Assembly: GCF_026163565.1 (NCBI RefSeq)
Contig: NZ_JAPDKN010000002.1
Coordinates: 1 to 64,000, forward strand
Source: Chryseobacterium sp. YIM B08800
GTDB taxonomy: Bacteria > Bacteroidota > Bacteroidia > Flavobacteriales > Weeksellaceae
Direction: 5' to 3'
Length of the DNA stretch: 64,000 bases
The translations under genes were made by a program, and so were the position numbers. Positions 53,181 to 61,732 of this stretch are shown piece by piece. Below the pieces are notes generated by a model. The model saw nothing but the letters and a program-made list of their open reading frames with translations, searched no databases and was not told where the DNA came from. Position 1 is the first letter of the stretch; the number at the start of each line of letters is the position of its first letter.

Positions 53181-54251
53181 ATGGATCTTAAAATTAAACT
53201 TGAGCAATTGCACCAAAAAGTAGTTGGGTTAAAAGAGCAGATCACTACAGAAGAAGCTACCAAAAACGCTTTTGTAATGCCTTTTATACAGATTTTGGGT
53301 TATGATATTTTCAATCCTACGGAAGTCGTTCCGGAGCATGTTTGCGATATTGGAACCAAGAAAGGTGAAAAAGTAGATTACGTTATTAAAAACAATGACG
53401 AACCCATTTTTATTATCGAATGTAAACACTGGAAAGAAAGTGCAGATGCGCACAATTCTCAGCTTCACAGATATTATCATGTTTCAAAAACGAGATTTGG
53501 AGTTCTCACCAACGGAATTGTTTACAACTTCTACACAGATCTTGAAAAACCGAATATTATGGATGAAAAGCCTTTTTTCACCATCAATATTGAAGATATA
53601 AAAGACAGTTCGATTAAAATTCTGGAAAGTTTCACCAAAAAAGATTACAATCTTGAAAGTATTCTGGATTCTGCAGAAGCCTTAAAATACATCAAAGCCA
53701 TCAGAAAAGAATTTGAAAAAGAAATTGAAAACCCTTCTGATGAATTGGTCAAACTATTAGTCAACCGTTTTTTTGAAAAGCCATTAACGGCAAACCGAAT
53801 AATTTCGTTTAAAGAATATGCCAAAAAAGCGTTGACAACTTCTATTAACGAATCAATTAGTTTCAGACTAAAATCTGCATTGATCATTAATGAACAAATT
53901 GAAAAGCAGGATGATGATATAAAAACATCTCAATCCATCGACGAAAATAATGATTCTAAAATTGTAACCACAGAAGAAGAGATTGAAGGTTTTCAAATTG
54001 TGAAAGCTATTTTGAGAGAGAAAATTCCGTCTTCAAGGATTGCTTACAGAGATACATTATCCTATTTCGGGATTTTACTGGATGATAACAATCGAAAACC
54101 TCTTTGCAGACTACACTTTAATACCGCCAATAAATATCTGGAAACATTTCATAACGGAAAAGATGCCGGAGAAAAGATTTTACTGAACAATCTGGATGAA
54201 ATATATAATTACAAAGATCAGCTTCATAAAACATTAGAAAATTACAACTAA
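53181..54251 (+). CDS. Stand-alone HsdR-N-like PD-(D/E)XK protein
   Basis: 356 residues from the ATG at 53181, chosen because MDLKIKLEQLHQK is a clean start and the 16-residue longer frame overlaps the upstream gene. The N-terminal 160 residues match the HSDR_N restriction domain: KNAFVMPFIQILGYDIFNP, KVDYVIKNNDEPIFIIECKHW with Asp...ExK active-site spacing, and FGVLTNGIVYNFYTD. The C-terminal 200 residues include a segment on IAYRDTLSYFGILLDDNNRKPLCRLHF. No methylase or specificity gene is nearby. A defence or DNA-repair role is possible, not shown. Confidence 0.85.
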   Translation: MDLKIKLEQLHQKVVGLKEQITTEEATKNAFVMPFIQILGYDIFNPTEVVPEHVCDIGTKKGEKVDYVIKNNDEPIFIIECKHWKESADAHNSQLHRYYHVSKTRFGVLTNGIVYNFYTDLEKPNIMDEKPFFTINIEDIKDSSIKILESFTKKDYNLESILDSAEALKYIKAIRKEFEKEIENPSDELVKLLVNRFFEKPLTANRIISFKEYAKKALTTSINESISFRLKSALIINEQIEKQDDDIKTSQSIDENNDSKIVTTEEEIEGFQIVKAILREKIPSSRIAYRDTLSYFGILLDDNNRKPLCRLHFNTANKYLETFHNGKDAGEKILLNNLDEIYNYKDQLHKTLENYN

Positions 54252-54269
54252 TATAAATTAACTAAAACC

Positions 54270-54551
54270 ATGAAAAAACTACTATTTACAAGCCTTTTAG
54301 GTTTAGGATTATTATTACCTGCTAACTTTTTAGCCAATGAAAACTCAACTGCTAAAACCGAATTTTCAAACACAAAACCAAAAAAGAAAAGCAAAAAAAG
54401 TAAAAAGAAAAGAACGAAAACAGCGTCTACAAGCAAAGACTGTACTTATAACGGACATGTTTTGAATGTTGGACCAAGAGGCGGTTGCTACTATTACACA
54501 GGAAGCAGCAAACAATATGTAGACAGATCATATTGCTCAGGCTGTAATTAA
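54270..54551 (+). CDS. Small secreted protein with PBCV-type basic adaptor motif
   Basis: 93 residues. A signal peptide (LLFTSLLGLGLLLPANFLA) is followed by a very basic linker (KPKKKSKKSKKKRTKT). The C-terminal 40 residues carry CTYNGHVLNVGPRGGCYYY and KQYVDRSYC, which match the PBCV-specific basic adaptor pattern (GPRGG.YY...YV) first seen in chlorella viruses. Four Cys could form disulfides outside the cytoplasm. Function is unknown. It starts 18 bp after the nuclease-like gene. Confidence 0.75.
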   Translation: MKKLLFTSLLGLGLLLPANFLANENSTAKTEFSNTKPKKKSKKSKKKRTKTASTSKDCTYNGHVLNVGPRGGCYYYTGSSKQYVDRSYCSGCN

Positions 54552-54566
54552 AAAATAATAATAATT

Positions 54567-55181
54567 ATGAAATTTAAAATTTTACTTTTATTGATTTTTT
54601 CCTTTTCTTTTTTGTCACAATTTGAGGCACAAAGAAGAACTACAAGCGTAAAAGGATATACAAGAAAGGATGGAACTTATGTAAGACCTCATACGAGAAG
54701 CTATAATTCTGGAAGAAGCTACTCATCGAGTGGATCGAATTATTCATCATCTTATCAATCAATCTCTGACAAGAATGATTCTGGATCTACAACATTTTCT
54801 GGCGATTATTTAACTTCTACATCAAGCTACAAAGGAGATAAAATAGAGAAATCAAGTCTAATATCTACACAAAATTCGGATTTAGAAACAGAAGATGGAA
54901 ATATTATTTATTTATCTGTTTTGTATTATAAAGATAAAGTAATTGACATTTGCCCAATCTCAAAAAACATATTTAACAGTTGGACTTTTGACGAAATAAA
55001 TCATTCTTTTAACAAAAACAACTTAAGTTCTGAGGATGCTTTAGATTTAGTTTCAAATTATGGATGGAGTATTAATAAAGAAAAAATCAGCAAAAGTTTC
55101 AGATTTGCAATGTATGATGACAAAGGACTTCCAAATTATTTAACCAAAAAAATGGAAGCAATAAAATTAAAGCAACCATAA
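54567..55181 (+). CDS. Secreted Ser-rich protein with basic GYTRKDGTYV motif
   Basis: 204 residues. A signal peptide (ILLLLIFSFSFLSQFEAQ) leads to RRTTSVKGYTRKDGTYVRPH, a short basic motif common in secreted bacterial and phage proteins, then a Ser/Tyr-rich linker (RSYSSSGSNYSSSYQS). The C-terminal half is a folded domain (NIIYLSVLYYKDKVIDICPIS, TFDEINHSFNKN) of no known family. It starts 15 bp after the adaptor-motif gene, so the two are probably one unit. No function is assigned. Confidence 0.7.
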   Translation: MKFKILLLLIFSFSFLSQFEAQRRTTSVKGYTRKDGTYVRPHTRSYNSGRSYSSSGSNYSSSYQSISDKNDSGSTTFSGDYLTSTSSYKGDKIEKSSLISTQNSDLETEDGNIIYLSVLYYKDKVIDICPISKNIFNSWTFDEINHSFNKNNLSSEDALDLVSNYGWSINKEKISKSFRFAMYDDKGLPNYLTKKMEAIKLKQP

Positions 55182-55228
55182 AATATTCGATAATTTAGAA
55201 AAACTAAAAACACATTCCATATATTACT

Positions 55229-55258
55229 AAAAGGCGAATTTTACATTCGTCTTTTTTG
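55229..55258 (+). terminator. Terminator after the secreted-protein pair
   Basis: AAAAGGCGAAT-tttac-ATTCGTCTTTTTT, about 48 bases after the stop. Confidence 0.82.
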
Positions 55259-55305
55259 TTGAATTGAAATCAAAAAGCAGAATTTTCCGTTTATAATCTT
55301 TTTCC

Positions 55306-55313
55306 TATTTTTG
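55306..55313 (+). promoter_or_regulatory. -7 box for the OmpR-family regulator
   Basis: TATTTTTG, 18 bp before the ATG. The surrounding CCTATTTTTGTGAAGTTCA is nearly the same as that before mutL at 59145. Confidence 0.5.
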
Positions 55314-55331
55314 TGAAGTTCACTACTTTTT

Positions 55332-56039
55332 ATGAAAAAAATTGTTCTGATTGAGGATGAAACCAGCGTAGTCTCTTTTATTAAAAAAGGACTTCAGGAG
55401 AAGGGATATGAAATTTCTGTAGCATTTGACGGTCGCACCGGTGTCAATTTGGTGCAGGAAAATGATTTTGATTTGGTTATTCTCGATATTATGTTGCCCG
55501 AAATGAACGGATTGGATGTCTGCAAAGAGATCAGAAAAACCAATAAAAGTGTTCCTATTCTTTTTTTAACGGCATTGGGAACTTCCGAAAATATTGTTTT
55601 AGGATTAGAAAATGGTGGCGACGATTATCTTGTAAAGCCTTTTAAATTTATCGAATTGGTTGCCCGTGTAAAATCTCTGCTTCGAAGAAGTAGCCCGATC
55701 AACACACCTGATGTGACAGAAAACGAAATCGATAATGAGCATGTTTTTCAGATCTCAGATTTAATCGTGAATGACTACACCAAAAAAGTAATTCGAGCTG
55801 GTGAAGAGGTTTCTTTAACTTCTACAGAATACAAACTTCTGATGTACTTCCTCAACAATCCTGAAAAAGTGATCTCAAGAGCTGAAATTTTAGATGCAGT
55901 TTGGGGAGTTAACTATGAATTGGGAACCAATGTTGTGGATGTTTATGTCAATTATTTACGAAAAAAAATAGACAATCAGGAAGACAGCAAACTCATTCAT
56001 ACGGTAATTGGAATGGGATATGTTTTAAAAAAACCTTAG
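55332..56039 (+). CDS. OmpR/PhoB family response regulator
   Basis: 235 residues. Receiver domain with IEDE at the start, phospho-acceptor Asp52 in VILDIMLPEMNG and the conserved Lys in YLVKPFKF. The C-terminal winged helix shows VSLTSTEYKLLMYFLNNPEKVISRAEIL and VDVYVNYLRKKID. The kinase gene starts 3 bp after its stop. Targets are unknown; phased TTTAAT repeats lie beyond the kinase at 57495-57520. Confidence 0.93.
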   Translation: MKKIVLIEDETSVVSFIKKGLQEKGYEISVAFDGRTGVNLVQENDFDLVILDIMLPEMNGLDVCKEIRKTNKSVPILFLTALGTSENIVLGLENGGDDYLVKPFKFIELVARVKSLLRRSSPINTPDVTENEIDNEHVFQISDLIVNDYTKKVIRAGEEVSLTSTEYKLLMYFLNNPEKVISRAEILDAVWGVNYELGTNVVDVYVNYLRKKIDNQEDSKLIHTVIGMGYVLKKP

Positions 56040-56042
56040 AAA

Positions 56043-57452
56043 ATGTTTAATAAAGTCATTACCAATCAAACCAAAACGATGGTGCTTTTGATGGTTGTTT
56101 TTACAACCGTTATTCTGATTTTTGGTGGATCGGTGTACTTTTCTATTGTTAATTTTTCGCATCAGAGGTTTTATGAATTGCTGAAAATACGTACCACAAC
56201 GATTGTGCAGATCGAGAAAAGCAAAGAACATCTCGACCTTCCCGAAAATTACATTCTCAACAGCAGAAATGACGAAGAACTTCCGATGGAAAGAGACTAT
56301 GTTTTTGCAATTCCTACAGATTCTAATTTCAAAAAAATATCGCACGAAGTGCATATTCCGGACACATTTTTTAAAAATATCATCAGATCCGGTGAAGCCA
56401 ATTACAACGATTCTGAATTTTATTATATCGGTCAGACCTTTAAATATCAAGACAAAGATTATATCGCAATTGCTTCAGCAAAGAACCATTACGTCGTTCA
56501 TTATCTTGGTTTTTTGAAGAGAACGCTGATTACTTGTATGATCCTTTCTATATTTTTCAGCATGATCTTCTCTTTTTATTTGTCTAAAACTTTATTCAGA
56601 CCAATTTTAAAGATTACCGGAAAAGTAAAAGAGATTAGTTCTGAAAATCTGCATTTAAGACTTGAACCTCAACCAGATAATAAAGAATTAAACGAGTTAG
56701 TTGAAACTTTCAATACTATGTTGACAAGAATCGAAACCTCTTTTGAGACTCAAAATCACCTGATTGGAAATGTTTCGCACGAGCTCAGAACACCGCTTAC
56801 TTCGATTATGGGCGAAGCCGATGTTGCACTTTCTATCAACCGAACAGCAGAAGAATATAAAGAAACGCTCGAAATCATTTTGGATGAAGCCGAAAAACTT
56901 GATAAAAAAATAAAAGCACTTTTACTGATCGCACAAACCGGGTTTGACGGCAGAATTCAAAAAATCGATAAAGTAAGAATCGACCAGCTTTTATGGGATG
57001 TTATCGAAACTTTAAGAAGAATCGACTCCCGAAACAATATTTACCTCGACATCAGTATGCTTCCCGATAATCCTAAAAAACTGAAAGTTCAGGGCAATGA
57101 GCAGCTTCTTCACTTGGCGGTTGCAAACATTATCAATAACGGATGTAAATATTCTAATCATCAACAGGTAAAAGTTTCGCTGGGCGCAACAGACACCGAC
57201 CTTTACATCATCATCAAAGACAACGGGATCGGTATTCCTGAATCTGAAATGAATAAAATCTATGACCCTTTTTTTCGTGCTTCGAATACCCGAAATTATG
57301 AAGGTTACGGCATCGGTCTTCCTCTTGCCAGAAATATTGTGAGAATGCACAACGGTGAACTGTTGGTAAGTTCACACGAAAATCAGGGAACAACTGTACA
57401 AATGCGTTTTCCTACGATTTATGGTACTCAGAAGGAAGAAAACCCAACTTAG
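56043..57452 (+). CDS. Sensor histidine kinase partner
   Basis: 469 residues. A membrane helix at about 12-35 (MVLLMVVFTTVILIFGGSVY), a periplasmic sensor of about 125 residues, a second helix near 160-185 (LITCMILSIFFSMIFSFYL), a HAMP region, then HisKA with the phospho-histidine in NVSHELRTPLTS (His246), and the HATPase with NIINNGCKYS, DNGIGIPE and YGIGLPLARNIV. It is transcribed with the regulator 3 bp upstream. The sensed signal is not apparent. Confidence 0.93.
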   Translation: MFNKVITNQTKTMVLLMVVFTTVILIFGGSVYFSIVNFSHQRFYELLKIRTTTIVQIEKSKEHLDLPENYILNSRNDEELPMERDYVFAIPTDSNFKKISHEVHIPDTFFKNIIRSGEANYNDSEFYYIGQTFKYQDKDYIAIASAKNHYVVHYLGFLKRTLITCMILSIFFSMIFSFYLSKTLFRPILKITGKVKEISSENLHLRLEPQPDNKELNELVETFNTMLTRIETSFETQNHLIGNVSHELRTPLTSIMGEADVALSINRTAEEYKETLEIILDEAEKLDKKIKALLLIAQTGFDGRIQKIDKVRIDQLLWDVIETLRRIDSRNNIYLDISMLPDNPKKLKVQGNEQLLHLAVANIINNGCKYSNHQQVKVSLGATDTDLYIIIKDNGIGIPESEMNKIYDPFFRASNTRNYEGYGIGLPLARNIVRMHNGELLVSSHENQGTTVQMRFPTIYGTQKEENPT

Positions 57453-57470
57453 CTTCAAAAAGAAGCTTTT
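57451..57470 (+). terminator. Weak terminator after the sensor kinase
   Basis: AGCTTC-aaaaa-GAAGCT followed by TTTTCTT. The stem overlaps the stop codon. Confidence 0.6.
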
Positions 57471-57494
57471 CTTAAAATTAAATTCTAATCTCAT

Positions 57495-57520
57495 TTTAAT
57501 CTCTTTAATTACATTTTAAT
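57495..57520. promoter_or_regulatory. Phased TTTAAT repeats, possible OmpR-type binding site
   Basis: TTTAAT occurs at 57495, 57504 and 57515, so the copies fall on about one helical face. Two of them are part of a longer CATTTTAAT repeat 20 bases apart. Tandem direct repeats of this spacing are how OmpR/PhoB-family regulators usually bind. A -7 box (TAGTTTTG, 57553-57560) follows. Confidence 0.45.
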
Positions 57521-57598
57521 TCCGTTCCAAAGATCTTCTAATCTTACAGATATAGTTTTGTATCATCAAAAAGATGTTACACAACTAAATCTAAAGAT

Positions 57599-58096
57599 AT
57601 GATCAAAACCATTTTAATAGCAACAGATTATTCTCTTGAGTCTCTAAATATTTTAAAAAGAGTTTTAAAAGAGAAAAATGCAGAAGAAAATGACACTCAA
57701 TACAAAATTTTATTAGTATCGGGTTACGACATGGGAGATTCTATCAGAGATCTTCTTTTTACAACAAAATCTAACATTTTCAACAAAATAAGAACTCAGG
57801 AATTTTGTGACGCTTACGGAATTATCGTTAATAAATATCCGCATTTGGTTCACAAAATCGTTTGCGATGTTTTCTCAGGAAGCTTCCAAAGAGCATTTAA
57901 CAATTATGTGAAAGCAGAAGAGATCTCAGAAGCGTATTACTCGCCTTCGCTTAAAAACAAAAATACCAAAGGAAAATTTGATCTGAATCCTTACATCAAA
58001 AAGTGTAAAGAATTGGTATCTCATGAAATGGTATTAGAAGCTCCTCAATTTATGCCTGAAAAAGGCAGGTTGGCAGAAGTTTTTGTAGAAGTTTAA
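57599..58096 (+). CDS. UspA-like unknown protein
   Basis: 165 residues. The start IKTILIATDYSLESLNILKRVLKE and YKILLVSGYDMGDSIRDLL resemble the first strands of a HUP/universal stress domain, but the ATP-binding Gly motif is absent. The C-terminus is a separate helical part (FDLNPYIKKCKELVSHEMV). It lies 33 bp upstream of the DUF1275 gene and downstream of phased repeats near the two-component genes. It may be a regulated pair with the transporter-like gene. Confidence 0.6.
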   Translation: MIKTILIATDYSLESLNILKRVLKEKNAEENDTQYKILLVSGYDMGDSIRDLLFTTKSNIFNKIRTQEFCDAYGIIVNKYPHLVHKIVCDVFSGSFQRAFNNYVKAEEISEAYYSPSLKNKNTKGKFDLNPYIKKCKELVSHEMVLEAPQFMPEKGRLAEVFVEV

Positions 58097-58129
58097 ATGA
58101 CTTTAATAAACGATTAAAATTTAAGTAAA

Positions 58130-58984
58130 ATGTTAAGAAATTATAGTAACAGCAGGACGTTGGGAGACAACATAAAACTGGGGACGCTGACTGCCTTTAC
58201 GGCAGGAACTATAAATATTGCATCTCTATTAATATTTCTCTCATTTACCTCAAACGTAACGGGACATTACGCCGTTTTTGCAGCAGAAATAAGCAAAGGA
58301 AACTGGAGTCAGGTTGCCGTTGTCGGAGCATGGATTTTTCTTTTCTTCTTCGGTAGTTTTACGGCTAACTTTTTCGTGATTAATTTCAACAAAAAAAGTA
58401 AATATTTTGCGCACGCAATGCCGATTGTTCTGGAAATCTTATGTCTTTTGGCAGTCGGAATTTACGGACAGTTTTATTATCAGAAAACGCTAGAAGAAGC
58501 TGAGGTTCTTGTAGGATTGATGCTTTTTGCAACCGGTTTACAGAATGGTTTAACGGCAAGTATCTCCAACTTTTTGGTAAAAACTACACACCTTACCGGA
58601 ACTACAACCGATTTAGGGATTTTGATGTCTATGTTTACGCACAAAAAATACAGAAAAAACCCGGAGTTGATTGCAAGAGCAAAACTTTTATCAAGTGTAA
58701 TGCTGGCTTATGTGATGGGAGCTGTATTTTCAGGACTGACTTATTATTATCTGGAATTCAGCGTATTTTATGTGATAAGTGTTTGTTTGGTAGTGGTTAT
58801 AGGATATGATCTTTATAAAATCCACCTGAGACACTTTTATACGAGCTACAGATATTCGAAAATTTATAAAAAACCCAATCTTATGGCTTACTTGTACGAC
58901 AGAATACATGGAAGCGCAGAAGTGGTAATGAAACAAAAACGACCGGAAAAATCTAAACTGGTCTTAGAAGAAAAAATGATGTAA
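58130..58984 (+). CDS. DUF1275 (YoaK-like) membrane protein
   Basis: A 284-residue polytopic protein with about six hydrophobic segments. TLTAFTAGTINIASLLIF, SNVTGHYAVFAAEISKG and GLMLFATGLQNGLTASIS are DUF1275 hallmarks; TTHLTGTTTDLGILMS follows. The family is thought to be membrane transporters or carriers of unknown substrate. A basic soluble tail of about 60 residues follows the last helix. It is paired with the UspA-like gene. Confidence 0.85.
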   Translation: MLRNYSNSRTLGDNIKLGTLTAFTAGTINIASLLIFLSFTSNVTGHYAVFAAEISKGNWSQVAVVGAWIFLFFFGSFTANFFVINFNKKSKYFAHAMPIVLEILCLLAVGIYGQFYYQKTLEEAEVLVGLMLFATGLQNGLTASISNFLVKTTHLTGTTTDLGILMSMFTHKKYRKNPELIARAKLLSSVMLAYVMGAVFSGLTYYYLEFSVFYVISVCLVVVIGYDLYKIHLRHFYTSYRYSKIYKKPNLMAYLYDRIHGSAEVVMKQKRPEKSKLVLEEKMM

Positions 58985-59035
58985 TGATCATTGATTAAAA
59001 TTTGGACAGCACAAATTGTATATACTTAGTTTGGG

Positions 59036-59069
59036 GCTCTTAATTGTTATACAATTAGGGGCTTTTTTT
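59036..59069 (+). terminator. Terminator after the DUF1275 gene
   Basis: GCTCtTAATTGT-tat-ACAATTAgGGGC followed by seven T, with G-U pairs. Confidence 0.75.
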
Positions 59070-59146
59070 AATAGGATTGTGTAAAAGTTAGGGATAACTT
59101 AATCTTAAATCATTGTTTTACTGTTTTAAATCTTATTTGCTTTGCC

Positions 59147-59154
59147 TATTTTTG
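59147..59154 (+). promoter_or_regulatory. -7 box for mutL
   Basis: TATTTTTG, 18 bp before the mutL ATG. It sits in the same CCTATTTTTGT(g)AAGTTCA context as the regulator promoter at 55306. Confidence 0.5.
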
Positions 59155-59172
59155 TAAGTTCATTACCCATTT

Positions 59173-60951
59173 ATGTCAGATATTATTCAGCTTTTACCCG
59201 ATCATGTAGCCAACCAAATCGCAGCCGGTGAGGTGGTGCAGCGTCCTGCATCTATTGTAAAAGAACTTTTGGAGAACTCTATCGATGCGGGAGCTACAAA
59301 AATAGAGCTGATCATAAGAGATGCCGGAAAAAACCTTATTCAGGTTGTAGATGATGGGAAGGGAATGTCTGAAACCGATGCAAGAATGTCTTTTGAAAGA
59401 CATGCCACATCAAAAATACGAGGAACCGAAGATATATTTAAAATAGCAACTAAAGGTTTCCGTGGTGAAGCTTTGGCTTCTATTGCCGCAGTTTCCCAGG
59501 TTGAATTGAAAACCAAACAAAAAGATGCTGCATTAGGAACCAATATCTACATTGAAGGCGGAGTTTTCCAGTTTCAGGAACCGGTGCAAACTTCGGAAGG
59601 TTCTAATTTTTTAGTTAAAAACCTTTTCTATAACGTTCCGGCAAGAAGAAAGTTTCTTAAAAATAATAATATTGAATTCCGTCATGTCATTGATGAATTT
59701 CAGCGTGTTGCTTTGGCTCATGAAGGTTTAGAATTTTCTCTTTTTCATGATGACGAACCTATTTTCAAGCTGAGAAGAGGGACTCAGATGCAGAGAATTG
59801 TCGATATTTTCGGCAGAAAACTTCACCCACAACTGATTCCTATTAAAGAAGATATTATCTGGTGTAAACTTCATGGTTTTGTAGCAAAACCGGAAGGTGC
59901 CAAGAAAACGCGTGGCGAACAGTTCCTTTTTGTAAACGGAAGATTTTTTAAAAGTCCATATTTCAATAAAGCAGTTCAGGAAGCTTTTGAAGGATTGCTT
60001 TTACCAGGATATATTCCTACATTTTTTCTTTTTCTGGAATTAGATCCGGAAAAAATTGATGTCAATATTCACCCACAAAAAACGGAAGTAAAATTTGAAG
60101 ATGAGCATCTTATTTTTGCGTTGCTTCGTTCTACAATTAAGCGTTCTTTAGGAATTTACAATATTGCCCCAAGTTTAGATTTTGAAAGAGATCCGCAGCT
60201 TGATGAAATGATGCATAAAGGTTTTTCGAATAAAAACAACAACATCGGAAATATCAAAATGCCCGAAATTATTGTAGATCGAGATTACAATCCTTTTTTG
60301 GAAGAAAGAGGAAATCCGCAGATAGAAATTCAGAATCTTACAACAATGTATCATCAGAATATTTCTGCAGAACCATCGAAAATTAACCTTTTTGAAGATG
60401 AAGATTTTGATGAAGATTTAATGCGACTTCCTAATGGGTATTGGCTTTTTAACAAAGGAGACAGTACTTTAATGCTCGATTTAGGCAGAATGCATCGTCT
60501 TCTGGTAGCAGAAACCAATAAAAAATCAAAGAAATCCACAAACAGTCAATCTCTTTTATTTTCATTGGAATACCACATGAATGAGATTGAAAAGAACAAG
60601 TATAAATCAATCAAAAAACATCTTCCTGAATTAGGGTTTGAGATGACTGTAGCTCACGAAAATGTTTTAAGAATTGATGCCGTTCCTGAAGGTTTGAAAG
60701 AATCTCAGGTGATGAAATTTCTGGAGAATCTTTTTGACGTTTTAGAATACAAAACCGAGGACGAATTCTTACAGATTTACCAGAATCAATGGAACAAAAT
60801 GCAGTCGAAATCCCGTTTTGATTTTATTTACAAAGTAGATGCCGAACAGCTTATCAAAGATTTTACAGCACTTGGTTTCCCGGAGTTTTTACCAAACGGA
60901 AAAAGATGTTTTTATGAAGTTCCGTTCAATGATTTTAAAAATAAATTTTAA
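59173..60951 (+). CDS. mutL: DNA mismatch repair protein MutL
   Basis: 592 residues. The N-terminal GHKL ATPase is intact: ANQIAAGEVVQRPASIVKEL, ENSIDAGA, DDGKGM, RHATSKI and TKGFRGEALASIA. The second domain shows LFYNVPARRKFLK and FVNGRFF, DVNIHPQKTEVKF. In the C-terminal dimerisation domain the nuclease motif DQHA(X)2E(X)4E is not recognisable; the aligned place reads MLDLGRMHRLLVAE (around Asp436). The CPHGRP-like motif is LPNGKRC. MutL links MutS to downstream steps in mismatch repair. The gene overlaps nothing and precedes rhomboid by 4 bp. Confidence 0.95.
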   Translation: MSDIIQLLPDHVANQIAAGEVVQRPASIVKELLENSIDAGATKIELIIRDAGKNLIQVVDDGKGMSETDARMSFERHATSKIRGTEDIFKIATKGFRGEALASIAAVSQVELKTKQKDAALGTNIYIEGGVFQFQEPVQTSEGSNFLVKNLFYNVPARRKFLKNNNIEFRHVIDEFQRVALAHEGLEFSLFHDDEPIFKLRRGTQMQRIVDIFGRKLHPQLIPIKEDIIWCKLHGFVAKPEGAKKTRGEQFLFVNGRFFKSPYFNKAVQEAFEGLLLPGYIPTFFLFLELDPEKIDVNIHPQKTEVKFEDEHLIFALLRSTIKRSLGIYNIAPSLDFERDPQLDEMMHKGFSNKNNNIGNIKMPEIIVDRDYNPFLEERGNPQIEIQNLTTMYHQNISAEPSKINLFEDEDFDEDLMRLPNGYWLFNKGDSTLMLDLGRMHRLLVAETNKKSKKSTNSQSLLFSLEYHMNEIEKNKYKSIKKHLPELGFEMTVAHENVLRIDAVPEGLKESQVMKFLENLFDVLEYKTEDEFLQIYQNQWNKMQSKSRFDFIYKVDAEQLIKDFTALGFPEFLPNGKRCFYEVPFNDFKNKF

Positions 60952-60955
60952 GTAG

Positions 60956-61726
60956 ATGTTTAATAATATACCGCCGATTACCCGAAATTTAATAATATTA
61001 AATATTGTAGTTTACATAGTTTCTAATTTCTTTCTTTACATTTTACAAAACCCACAGCTATATAATTTATTATCTGCTTTTTATCCATTTTCGCCCAATT
61101 TTAAATCTTGGCAGATTGTAACGCATATGTTTATGCACGCTCCTTTTAAAGAAGAAGCAGGTATATTACATATTTTATTCAACATGTTCACTTTGTACAG
61201 TTTCGGTCCCATTTTAGAACAATCTTTAGGAGATAAAAAATATTTGATTCTATATTTTTTAAGTGGATTAGGAGCTTTTTGTTTATTTAACTTATGGAAC
61301 TTTATTGAAATTCAACAAATTACAAATACTTTACAAGGATTAGGTGTTGACATTACCGAAATTTATAGACAAGCAGATATAAATTATTCGGGAGACATAC
61401 TTCTAAATAATAAAACACCTGAGATTTTTGAGCTATCTAAAAAACTTTTAATTGATTTAAAATCGCCTATGCTTGGTGCATCCGGAGCAATTTTCGGAGT
61501 TATTGCTGCATTTGCAACTTTATATCCAGAAGCAAGAATTGGAATTATGTTCATTCCCATTCCTGTAAAAGTAAAATATGTACTCCCTATTGTGGTAATA
61601 GGTTCAATTTATTTGGGAGTTTCCGGAAATGGTGGTGGAATTGCTCACTTAGCTCACGTTGGAGGTGCAATTGTAGGATTTATTTTAGCTAAGATCTGGA
61701 AAAGACACTTGTATCGATTCAAATAA
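60956..61726 (+). CDS. Rhomboid family intramembrane serine protease
   Basis: 256 residues with six or seven membrane helices. The nucleophile is Ser176 in GASGAIFG and the partner His234 lies in HLAHVGGAIVG. The conserved His-Asn pair HILFNMF is at residues 72-78. A larger loop of about 55 residues (118-172) sits before the catalytic helix. Rhomboids cut membrane proteins within the bilayer. It lies 4 bp after mutL and 6 bp before the nuclease-family gene, so it is probably one operon. Confidence 0.93.
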   Translation: MFNNIPPITRNLIILNIVVYIVSNFFLYILQNPQLYNLLSAFYPFSPNFKSWQIVTHMFMHAPFKEEAGILHILFNMFTLYSFGPILEQSLGDKKYLILYFLSGLGAFCLFNLWNFIEIQQITNTLQGLGVDITEIYRQADINYSGDILLNNKTPEIFELSKKLLIDLKSPMLGASGAIFGVIAAFATLYPEARIGIMFIPIPVKVKYVLPIVVIGSIYLGVSGNGGGIAHLAHVGGAIVGFILAKIWKRHLYRFK

Positions 61727-61732
61727 TATCTT

